The notes under the pieces were generated by a model. That model saw only the letters and a program-made list of their open reading frames with translations. It searched no databases and was not told where the DNA came from. From Eubacterium sp. CAG:786 (GTDB taxonomy: Bacteria > Bacillota > Clostridia > Oscillospirales > Ruminococcaceae): a DNA stretch of 10,943 nt. The stretch spans positions 7,237-18,179 of the forward strand of contig HF989504.1 of the NCBI GenBank assembly GCA_000432175.1, given 5' to 3'. Position numbers and translations under genes: made by a program. Positions 1-6,747 of the stretch are shown in pieces; the stretch's first letter is position 1; each line of letters starts with the position of its first letter.

Positions 1-1
1 G

Positions 2-103
2 GAGTTTCAGCCCGACGCTTTTGATAACGTCAGCTTACATTATAATTATGTCGCTGCGAAAATCCTGAAAAGTGCAAAAAAATACTTGACAACCTTCGGG
101 TAA
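2..103 (+). CDS. possible C-terminal end of an upstream gene (partial)
   Basis: Reading frame 2 is open from the window edge to a TAA at 101-103 and gives 33 residues ending in AAKILKSAKKYLTTFG. The composition looks protein-like, with aromatic and charged residues followed by an amphipathic lysine-rich helix. No family is recognised. If real, its last codons overlap the -35 and spacer of the next gene's promoter, and no terminator separates the two. The stretch is short enough that an open frame could be chance. Confidence 0.35.
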   Translation, partial: EFQPDAFDNVSLHYNYVAAKILKSAKKYLTTFG

Positions 104-114
104 TATTGTATAAT
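86..114 (+). promoter_or_regulatory. sigma-A promoter of the AIM24-family gene
   Basis: TTGACA at 86-91 and TATAAT at 109-114 are both perfect consensus and 17 nt apart. Transcription should start near 121, giving a leader of about 50 nt before the ATG at 170. Confidence 0.85.
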
Positions 115-169
115 AATAACAGCAAATACCCTTAAATTTACAAAACTATTTTAATTAAAAGGAGTACTT

Positions 170-841
170 ATGAGGTATGAGATCAAGGGCGAGCCGCTGC
201 CCGTCGTAATTGTATATCTTGAAGCAGGCGAGTCCGTTAAGTGCGAAAAGGGCGCTATGTCGTGGATGACCCCCAACATGAAGATGGATACAGGCGCCGG
301 TGGTATCGGCAAGGCATTCGGCAGAATGTTCTCCGGCGAGTCGATGTTCCAGAATACATACACCGCTGTCGGCGGTCAGGGAATGATCGCATTTGCTTCC
401 AGCTTCCCGGGCTCTATCATTCCGATAGATGTCAGCAAGGGCGATTTCATCGTGCAGAAGTCAGGGTACCTGGCGTCTGAGCCGTCCGTTGAACTGTCCG
501 TAGCATTCCAGAAGAAGCTTGGCGCAGGTTTCTTCGGCGGTGAGGGCTTTATCATGCAGAAACTTCACGGAACTGGTATGGCTTTCGTCGAGATCGACGG
601 ATATGTTGTTGAATACGAGCTGGCAGCAGGTCAGCAGATGCTGATCGATACAGGTTATCTGGCTGCAATGTCCGGTTCCTGCACAATGGATATCCAGACC
701 ATCAAGGGCGTGGGCAACGTTCTGTTTGGCGGCGAGGGGCTGTTCAATACTGTCGTTACAGGTCCTGGCAAGATCTACCTCCAGACTATGCCTATCAGCA
801 ATGTTGCGTCTGCTATTTCCGCATGCATTCCCAAGAGCTGA
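170..841 (+). CDS. AIM24 / TIGR00266 family protein
   Basis: The 223-residue product matches the AIM24 (TIGR00266) family in length and glycine-rich beta pattern. Family-like stretches are KGAMSWMTPNM near residue 28, FFGGEGFIMQKLHGTGM near residue 120, and the C-terminal LFGGEGLFNTVVTGPGKIY followed by LQTMP. The fold is a trimeric beta-prism-like barrel. Bacterial function is not established; the yeast namesake is mitochondrial. There is no signal peptide or membrane segment, so it should be cytoplasmic. The ATG at 170 has AAAGGAG 5 nt upstream. It has its own promoter and terminator, so it is monocistronic and not part of the ABC operon behind it. Confidence 0.9.
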   Translation: MRYEIKGEPLPVVIVYLEAGESVKCEKGAMSWMTPNMKMDTGAGGIGKAFGRMFSGESMFQNTYTAVGGQGMIAFASSFPGSIIPIDVSKGDFIVQKSGYLASEPSVELSVAFQKKLGAGFFGGEGFIMQKLHGTGMAFVEIDGYVVEYELAAGQQMLIDTGYLAAMSGSCTMDIQTIKGVGNVLFGGEGLFNTVVTGPGKIYLQTMPISNVASAISACIPKS

Positions 842-857
842 TCGCTTAAAAATGAAG

Positions 858-883
858 AGCGCTCCGAAAGGGGCGCTTTTTTT
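858..883 (+). terminator. intrinsic terminator after the AIM24-family gene
   Basis: An 8-bp stem (AGCGCTCC with GGGGCGCT, one G-U pair) closes a GAAA tetraloop and runs into seven T residues at 877-883. It lies 17 nt after the TGA. Confidence 0.92.
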
Positions 884-904
884 ATTACAGTTTTGTAACA
901 ATTA

Positions 905-933
905 TTGACAAAAACATAATATCCTGATATACT
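905..933 (+). promoter_or_regulatory. sigma-A promoter of the ABC exporter operon
   Basis: TTGACA at 905-910 and TATACT at 928-933 are 17 nt apart in AT-rich DNA right after the preceding terminator. A start near 940 leaves a leader of about 90 nt. Confidence 0.8.
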
Positions 934-946
934 TTTTATAAAAATA

Positions 947-990
947 GTGAAAATAATTTTGGATATATTGCAACCTATTTATATTTTCAC
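947..990. promoter_or_regulatory. inverted repeat in the ABC operon leader
   Basis: GTGAAAAT (947-954) and ATTTTCAC (983-990) are exact inverted 8-mers separated by 28 nt, just downstream of the predicted transcription start. They could be an operator or a weak mRNA hairpin. The DNA here is AT-rich, so chance is possible. Confidence 0.35.
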
Positions 991-1030
991 CTGTTTTATA
1001 GAATAGAGAGATGAAAAAGGGGGTGACGGC

Positions 1031-1756
1031 ATGGACGAAAAAAAGCCCAGGAAGCCAAGAGCCATGATACATGTCAAGAACCTGCGCAAGGAATACAAGC
1101 TTGAAGGCGGAGAGCCTGTTGTTGCATTAAAGCGCATAAACCTTGATATCATGGAAGGGGAACTGTGCTGCATATTCGGCACATCTGGCTCGGGTAAATC
1201 CACGCTGCTCAATCAGCTTGCCGGACTTGAAAAACCGACTTACGGCGACGTATACATAAGAGGCGTCCCGATAACGAGGCTGTCTGAAAATCAACTGGCG
1301 TCGTTCCGGCAGAAGCACATCGGGTTCGTGTTTCAGTCCTACAACCTGCTGCCGTTCATGACTGCAGTTGAGAATGTTGCAATGCCGCTGATGTTCCGAG
1401 GGGAAAACAAGCGAAAGCGCACCAGAATGGCAGTGGATATGCTGCGCAAAGTCGGTCTGGGAAACCGCCTGAAGCACTATCCGCGGCAGATGTCCGGCGG
1501 TCAGCAGCAGCGAGTCGGAATCGCGAGGGCGTTCGTTGCAAAGCCGGACGTTGTCTTTGCGGACGAGCCGACAGGCAACCTGGATTCCAAGACGACTATC
1601 GAAGTAATGGACATGATAAAGTCATTTGCACGTAAATTCAACCAGACGATAGTTCTCGTGACCCACGACCCGGAGCTTGCAAAATATGCAGACAGAATTG
1701 TAACTCTGGTCGATGGAAGAATAGTCAGCGATACAAAAGGAGAAAACAATGGGTAA
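1031..1756 (+). CDS. MacB/LolD-type ABC transporter ATP-binding protein
   Basis: This 241-residue nucleotide-binding subunit has every ABC motif: Walker A GTSGSGKST (residues 50-58), Q-loop Q102, signature MSGGQQQR (154-161), Walker B VVFADEP (174-180, catalytic E179), D-loop LD (184-185) and switch H212. The sequence is of the MacB/LolD/FtsE type, whose ATPases drive FtsX-fold permeases and mostly do not move substrate through the membrane channel themselves. The start at 1031 is favoured over the internal Met12 because a very strong AAGGGGGTGA site ends 4 nt before it. Its last 8 nt overlap the start of the surface-protein gene, so the two are probably translationally coupled. The permease partner is encoded at 4953-6344. 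Confidence 0.96.
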   Translation: MDEKKPRKPRAMIHVKNLRKEYKLEGGEPVVALKRINLDIMEGELCCIFGTSGSGKSTLLNQLAGLEKPTYGDVYIRGVPITRLSENQLASFRQKHIGFVFQSYNLLPFMTAVENVAMPLMFRGENKRKRTRMAVDMLRKVGLGNRLKHYPRQMSGGQQQRVGIARAFVAKPDVVFADEPTGNLDSKTTIEVMDMIKSFARKFNQTIVLVTHDPELAKYADRIVTLVDGRIVSDTKGENNG

Positions 1757-4700
1757 AATACTGAACAAATTCTTATCTGTATTTGTCGGCGCTGCGATAA
1801 TGGCTTCTGCAGTTCCGGCGGCGCCTTTAATGGCTTATGCGGCAACCACTGAAAGCCCCGACCCGTCAGGGCTCACCCTTAACCCGGTGGTGTTCCGCTA
1901 TGATATCACCAATTCCAAGGGAAAGGCTATCGACGAGCTTTACTCTGGCAATACCTTCAATATGAAGCTCACCATCAAGGATATCAAGGTAAAGACCTCG
2001 CAACTGCCCAACAAGGAAAAGGACATCGACTTTTTAAAGAGCATGGACAGCTTCAAGGGCGATTTTGAGTCGCTCAAAGTAATTTCCAAGGGCGATGAGC
2101 TGCTTATCTATGAGGTAGTTCTCAAGAACTGTAAATGGACAGGCGGCAGCAACAGCTTCGGCTTTATGGTTGGCTATTCCGGCGGTAATGACTATTCCAG
2201 CAGTTCAGTGAACATAACTGAATGCACCGAGAAAAGCGCAGATAACGACGATCCTGTTATCAATGTTGCTGAACCAACCATCATGATCTCCGCAGTTCAG
2301 CCCGACGAGCCGATAAAGGCTGGTGAAGAGGGTGAATTCCGCATCACGCTGAAGAACCTCGGTATGACAGCCGCGTATAACATGCTTGCCGAGATAAGTT
2401 CTTCTGATGATATCCTTGTGATTGACGGCACCGGAACGCAGGATATCGATTCTCTTGGCATCAAGCAGGAGAAGTCGCTTGTTATCAAGTACCGTGCGCT
2501 GGATAAGATAACTTCGCTCAAGCAGAGTTTCAGCGTATCCCTGAGATACTATTATGATAATGGTTCCGCTGAGGTCAGCGGTTCTGCAAACGGACAGGTT
2601 TCCGTTGCGGCAGAGGTTTCCACCATTAAGACAGTATATCCCGTCATCAACGCTACGTTCGATCTCACGGAAACCGAGATAGAGGGCGGCAGGGAATACA
2701 ATGGTCAGTTCCTCGTCAAGAATATCGGTACCGCCGATATGAAGGGGATTTTTGCAAGCTTCTCCGGCTCCGACGACATCGTTATCAGCGGCGGTTCGGG
2801 CTATACATATTTTGACAGCATTCCCGTGAACCAGCAGCGCATTATAAATGTGAAGTTCCGCACCATGAAGGAGATCACCGCGCTTCGTCAGGAGATAAAG
2901 CTTGCGCTGAAATACACCTATACCATGGGCAGCGAAGACCAGAATGCGGATTATGAGCAGTCGTTCATAATGTTTGGCAAGGGCGCAGGCTCTGCCCCGC
3001 TGCCTGTGATAACCTCCAAGCCTTTCAGCAGCGCGCTTGAGGCCGGAAAGTCCTACCGCAAGTCGTTCTACATAACAAACAAGGGCACTGAGGACATGGT
3101 TAATGTCACAGTAAAGGTGAAATCAAGTGATGGACTTACCATTACCGATGGCAGAGAGCAGTTTTTTGTTGATAAGATAAAGGCAGGCGCTGAGAAGCGC
3201 ATTCTGGTGTACTTCAACACAAATGCGGAGCTCACCGCAGTCAACCAGACCTTGGACGTTGACATTGAGTACTACTATCAGAAGGCAGGCACGCTGACTG
3301 CAGAAACCAAGAGCGGCACAGTCACAATGAATTCCGCGATATCCTCCGCGCCCGTACTGAGAATATCCGGTGAAAACCTCGGCACTGCGCTCGTCCCTGA
3401 TACAGAGTATGAGTATGCCATTACCGTTAAGAATTACGGCGACATCACTGTAAGAGATGTGTTCGTCGACTTCACCGGCACGGACGCGCTTTATTTCCTT
3501 GACGGAACAGAGGCTGGTCATATCGACATTATCCGTCCCAAGGACACCGCTACTATCAAGGTCAAGTTCAAGACCTTGGAGGACATCGCTTCCGTTAAGC
3601 AGGGTATTACTGCCGAAATGAAGTATTCCTACGGCAGGAACACCTCCATTATCCAGAAGGACGGCACTTCCTCCATTACCCTTATCGCTGCGGCAAACAA
3701 GGGCGAGGACGGAAAGGACAATGCAGCAGCACCGAACATTATAATCGGCAGATACGATATCGGTGCAGACCAGATCGCGGCAGGTGATATATTCACCCTT
3801 TCCCTGGATTTCTACAACACAAATCCCTCCACCGGCATTGAAAATCTTATCATGACTGTCAATGCGAGCGGCGACCTTTCCATTTATGGCGGCAGCAACT
3901 CGTTCTACTACCCCACTCTTGCGGCGGCTGGTTCTGCGAGCGAGTCGGTTCAGCTGAGAGCGCTTCCTACTGCGACGACGGGTACTTCTTCCGTGACCGT
4001 ATCGTTCAAGTACGATTATGTCACCGGTGAAACACGCAACACAATGAATTCCGAGCAGTCCATCTATGTTCCGCTTTATCAGCCGGATAAGATGACATTC
4101 TCTGTTAGCAAGCCTACATACGATGTTTACACGGGCAACGAGGTTTACCTTACGCTCAGCTACATGAACAAGGGACGCTCCGACGCGGCAAATGTCAAGG
4201 TCGAGTTAGTCAGCGGCTCTTCCTCCGGCGATAATGCAAATGACGGAAATGTTGACGGCGGCGTTGTTCCGACAACAGGTGAAGCGGTGGATAATGGACG
4301 TTCCACAGGGGAAGCTGTTTCCACTGGTTCCGGAAATGATGCTGCGTTGCTTTCCGATATTGCGATGGATGCAGCAAGCGACATCATGTACGATGGCGCA
4401 ATGGGTAACGCTGGTTATATTGATGATGGCTACGTTGACGGTGGATATGACATGGGCGGTGATATGTCCTATGACGACCCCGGCTTCACTGCGCTTTCCA
4501 CTGAAAAGGTAATAGGCAACGTTACCGCGGGCGGAAACGGCACGGCTGACTTTATCGTAACTCCCACCAGATCCGGCGAGTTAACTGTTATTTTCAGGAT
4601 CACCTATGAGGACTCCAATATGAACGAGATCGTCAAGGAGCTTCCCGTAACGCTCAACGTTCAGGAGCAGCAGTGGGTAGAGCCTGACTATCCCATGACT

Positions 4701-4940
4701 TACGACGTACCCGACGAGGGTGGAGAGGGCTTCCCGTGGTGGGCATGGCTCATCATCGGCGGCGGTGTTGCAGTCGTGGCTGTAGTTGTGATTATCATTG
4801 TTGTTAAAAAGAAAAAGAAGAACGGCGGCAAGAAAAAGTACACCGCTGACGATATCGACTGGGAAGACGACTTTGACGACTCCGATAAGTCCGACAGTTC
4901 CGACAGTTCCGACAGCAGCGACAAAACGACGAAAGTATAA
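1749..4940 (+). CDS. membrane-anchored surface protein with CARDB/COG1361-like repeats, exporter-associated
   Basis: The 1063-residue product begins with a signal peptide (KILNKFLS, hydrophobic core, AYA near residue 31). At least five related beta-sandwich repeats of about 110 residues start near residues 176, 298, 419, 535 and 662, with an outlier before them and a seventh from about 779. Repeats 1-4 share a PxI opening, a KNxG-like turn, an xSSDD/GSDD-like strand and an ending like VKFRTMKEITALRQ then YxYY; this matches CARDB/COG1361 adhesion-like domains. The seventh holds an acidic Gly/Asp/Ser-rich insert of roughly 85 residues. A transmembrane helix (997-1019) is followed by a lysine stretch and a cytoplasmic acidic Asp/Ser tail. 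AAAGGAG lies 6 nt before the ATG. Lying between ATPase and permease genes, it is probably a structural partner of the complex; this role is inferred. Confidence 0.85.
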   Translation: MGKILNKFLSVFVGAAIMASAVPAAPLMAYAATTESPDPSGLTLNPVVFRYDITNSKGKAIDELYSGNTFNMKLTIKDIKVKTSQLPNKEKDIDFLKSMDSFKGDFESLKVISKGDELLIYEVVLKNCKWTGGSNSFGFMVGYSGGNDYSSSSVNITECTEKSADNDDPVINVAEPTIMISAVQPDEPIKAGEEGEFRITLKNLGMTAAYNMLAEISSSDDILVIDGTGTQDIDSLGIKQEKSLVIKYRALDKITSLKQSFSVSLRYYYDNGSAEVSGSANGQVSVAAEVSTIKTVYPVINATFDLTETEIEGGREYNGQFLVKNIGTADMKGIFASFSGSDDIVISGGSGYTYFDSIPVNQQRIINVKFRTMKEITALRQEIKLALKYTYTMGSEDQNADYEQSFIMFGKGAGSAPLPVITSKPFSSALEAGKSYRKSFYITNKGTEDMVNVTVKVKSSDGLTITDGREQFFVDKIKAGAEKRILVYFNTNAELTAVNQTLDVDIEYYYQKAGTLTAETKSGTVTMNSAISSAPVLRISGENLGTALVPDTEYEYAITVKNYGDITVRDVFVDFTGTDALYFLDGTEAGHIDIIRPKDTATIKVKFKTLEDIASVKQGITAEMKYSYGRNTSIIQKDGTSSITLIAAANKGEDGKDNAAAPNIIIGRYDIGADQIAAGDIFTLSLDFYNTNPSTGIENLIMTVNASGDLSIYGGSNSFYYPTLAAAGSASESVQLRALPTATTGTSSVTVSFKYDYVTGETRNTMNSEQSIYVPLYQPDKMTFSVSKPTYDVYTGNEVYLTLSYMNKGRSDAANVKVELVSGSSSGDNANDGNVDGGVVPTTGEAVDNGRSTGEAVSTGSGNDAALLSDIAMDAASDIMYDGAMGNAGYIDDGYVDGGYDMGGDMSYDDPGFTALSTEKVIGNVTAGGNGTADFIVTPTRSGELTVIFRITYEDSNMNEIVKELPVTLNVQEQQWVEPDYPMTYDVPDEGGEGFPWWAWLIIGGGVAVVAVVVIIIVVKKKKKNGGKKKYTADDIDWEDDFDDSDKSDSSDSSDSSDKTTKV
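4881..4916 (+). repeat. 9-bp tandem repeat encoding the Asp/Ser tail
   Basis: Four units of TCCGACAGT (first and last with changes) sit in frame at the 3' end of the surface-protein gene and encode S-D-S/K triplets. Because units are multiples of three, copy-number change by slippage would alter tail length without breaking the frame. Confidence 0.75.
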
Positions 4941-4952
4941 TGGTGATGCACC

Positions 4953-6344
4953 TTGAAATTACTTGACATGATAAAGATGACGCTGCAGAACCTGACCCGG
5001 CGCAAGTCACGGACGATACTCACCGTGCTTGGCGTCGTGGTAGGCTGCTGCGCCATCGTGACCATGATGTCCATAGGCTTTGGCGTGCAGAATTCCCAGC
5101 AGATAATGCTCGAGGGAATGGGCGACCTGACGCTTGTGCAGGTTTATTCCGGTGGGCGCCAGGATACCAAGCTGGACGATACGGCGCTTAAAAAGTTCCA
5201 GAACATTGCAAATGTCGATGTCGCGATAGGCAAAACGCGGCTGGGCAATATCAATATGGAAGCCTATGCGGGAAACAACGACCGATATATGATGCAATGG
5301 GTTCAGGTCGTTGGAATAAACAGCGATGCCATGGAGAAGTTCGGCTTTGAACTGCTGAGCGGCACCTATCCCAAGGAGCCGTTCCAGGTTCTGGCAGGAC
5401 AGTATACCGCGTATAACCTTATGGATACGCAGCGCCCCGACGGGCATAACACGATCGACCGCTGGGGCTCCATGTACCAGTACGATCCCGAAACGGGTGA
5501 GTATACATACAACGAAAACGCTGAACTCCCTGACCCTTATCTGGATCTGCTGGGGCAGAAGCTCAAGCTGAAGCTTTACACCTACGATGACGCTGACAAC
5601 AAGAAGGAGCAGGAGATAACCGTCACCGGTATTGTAAAAGAGGATTACAACAAGGACTACTGCACCAGCGAGGGTCTTATCTTCATGACTTCTGACCTGC
5701 AGTCGCTGACAAAGATGTTCTATCCGACATCGAACCAGAAAACAGAATATAACGAGATATACGTCAAGGCAAAGGATATCTCACAGGTAGCCGACATAGA
5801 GAGCGAGATCAAGAAGATGGGCTACAGCACATATTCAATGGAGAGCGTCCGCAAGCCGCTGGAAGAAGAAGCGCGCAAGCAGCAGATGATGCTCGGCGGC
5901 CTTGGCGCGGTTTCGCTGTTCGTTGCTGCACTGGGCATATGCAATACGATGATAATGTCCATTTCTGAGCGTACACGCGAGATAGGCGTTATGAAAGCGC
6001 TTGGCTGCTATCTTGGCAATATCCGTACTGTGTTCCTGCTGGAAGCTGGGTTCATCGGTCTTATCGGCGGAATTATCGGCAGCGTGCTGAGTTTCTTCAT
6101 ATCGGTGGGAATGAACTTCTTCACCAATGAAGCCGCACAGGCAATTCAGATAACTGACTTTGCTACTTTTTGGACAAAGCTGTCTACGGCGATGGATACG
6201 GCAAACAGCCCGATGTCAATAATACCGTTGTGGCTGTACGCCTTTGCGATAGTATTCTCAATAATCATCGGCCTTGGCTCGGGATTTTACCCGGCAAATA
6301 AGGCAGTACACATCTCGGCTATGGAAGCCATCAAGAGAGAGTAA
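4953..6344 (+). CDS. MacB/FtsX-type ABC transporter permease
   Basis: The 463-residue protein has the MacB layout. An N-terminal helix (21-43) follows LTRRKSRTILTVLGVVVG. A large extracytoplasmic domain spans about 45-310, then three helices near 312-335, 358-388 and 424-445. ERTREIGVMKALG (339-351) and the C-terminal GFYPANKAVHISAMEAIKRE are the usual FtsX-family motifs contacting the ATPase. The start is the TTG at 4953: the family N-terminus (MKLLDMIKM) is kept there, and GGTGAT, complementary to the 16S tail, lies 5 nt upstream. An ATG five codons in (4968) is the alternative. It lies 12 nt after the surface-protein stop. Substrate unknown; MacB relatives export peptides, macrolides or lipoproteins, or act as mechanotransmitters. 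Confidence 0.94.
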   Translation: MKLLDMIKMTLQNLTRRKSRTILTVLGVVVGCCAIVTMMSIGFGVQNSQQIMLEGMGDLTLVQVYSGGRQDTKLDDTALKKFQNIANVDVAIGKTRLGNINMEAYAGNNDRYMMQWVQVVGINSDAMEKFGFELLSGTYPKEPFQVLAGQYTAYNLMDTQRPDGHNTIDRWGSMYQYDPETGEYTYNENAELPDPYLDLLGQKLKLKLYTYDDADNKKEQEITVTGIVKEDYNKDYCTSEGLIFMTSDLQSLTKMFYPTSNQKTEYNEIYVKAKDISQVADIESEIKKMGYSTYSMESVRKPLEEEARKQQMMLGGLGAVSLFVAALGICNTMIMSISERTREIGVMKALGCYLGNIRTVFLLEAGFIGLIGGIIGSVLSFFISVGMNFFTNEAAQAIQITDFATFWTKLSTAMDTANSPMSIIPLWLYAFAIVFSIIIGLGSGFYPANKAVHISAMEAIKRE

Positions 6345-6348
6345 CATT

Positions 6349-6512
6349 TGGTAACCTCTAAAAACCTCCTTCACGGCAGATTTCTATGACTTATATCATC
6401 TGTTGCGTTACCAAACCTTGAAATACATCCAGTATTACTTCGGTTTGGTGCCTAGCATCTGATATAAGTCATGTACGAAATCTGCTCGTGTCCCGGTTTT
6501 TAGAGGTTACCA
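6349..6512. repeat. 164-nt long imperfect palindrome (MITE-like or structured RNA element)
   Basis: Perfect 18-bp ends (TGGTAACCTCTAAAAACC at 6349-6366 and its complement at 6495-6512) enclose further matched arms: CACG/CGTG (6372-6375, 6487-6490), GCAGATTTC/GAAATCTGC (6376-6384, 6477-6485), ATGACTTATATCA/TGATATAAGTCAT (6386-6398, 6460-6472), ACCAAACC/GGTTTGGT (6410-6417, 6442-6449) and an apical AATAC/GTATT (6422-6426, 6432-6436). The whole element can fold into one hairpin on either strand. It has no meaningful ORF. It starts 4 nt after the permease stop and ends 4 nt before the probable operon terminator. No clear target-site duplication is visible. Confidence 0.85.
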
Positions 6513-6516
6513 TATT

Positions 6517-6553
6517 AAAGGGCAGTCAGTGTTAAAGCTGGCTGCCCTTTGTG
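6517..6553 (+). terminator. probable intrinsic terminator of the ABC operon
   Basis: AAAGGGCAGTCAG (6517-6529) pairs with CTGGCTGCCCTTT (6538-6550) through 13 bp with one G-U and an 8-nt loop. The T-run is short (TTTGTGT), so termination may be partial. The flanking A's make it usable on both strands. Confidence 0.75.
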
Positions 6554-6637
6554 TAATATATACTAAAGTTATTCGTGAAAATTGTGTGAAATAAGCGATT
6601 ATGCATAAAAGTAATATATGCTATGCCGATTTAGCAT

Positions 6638-6666
6638 TTTACAAGCGCCGTTTATAGTGTTATAAT
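6638..6666 (+). promoter_or_regulatory. sigma-A promoter of the alcohol dehydrogenase gene
   Basis: TTTACA (6638-6643) and TATAAT (6661-6666) are 17 nt apart. A start near 6673 would place the 6676-6715 hairpin at the very 5' end of the mRNA. The stretch 6554-6637 upstream is AT-rich with GTGAAA repeats but no gene. Confidence 0.75.
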
Positions 6667-6675
6667 AATATCAAT

Positions 6676-6715
6676 AAAAACCGAGTAGAAATCTAATGGA
6701 TTTCTGTAGGTTTTT
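6676..6715 (+). promoter_or_regulatory. terminator-like hairpin in the alcohol dehydrogenase leader
   Basis: AAAAACC (6676-6682) pairs with GGTTTTT (6709-6715), and AGAAATC (6687-6693) with GATTTCT (6699-6705), around a 5-nt loop with a small internal loop. The 3' arm ends in five T's, as in a weak intrinsic terminator. Lying at the transcript's 5' end, it may attenuate transcription or protect the mRNA. No competing antiterminator was identified. Confidence 0.5.
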
Positions 6716-6731
6716 CACAACATTTTCACAA
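6712..6731. repeat. direct repeat TTTTCACAA x2 before the alcohol dehydrogenase RBS
   Basis: TTTTCACAA occurs at 6712-6720 and 6723-6731, an 11-bp period (one helical turn). Two proteins on one DNA face could bind here, downstream of the promoter. GTGAAAA-type complements also occur upstream at 6575-6581. Binding protein unknown. Confidence 0.4.
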
Positions 6732-6747
6732 ATGGAGGTACATAACA

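Noticed and set aside
6349..6512. Insertion sequence with transposase or clear target-site duplication
   Set aside because: No transposase frame exists, and the flanks (AACATT on the left, TATTAA on the right) share at most ATT out of register, so only a MITE-like label is justified.
6572..6731. Rex-type redox operator
   Set aside because: TTGTG- and CACAA-like half sites occur but not as the close inverted pair with a short spacer typical of Rex boxes; here they are direct repeats or far apart.
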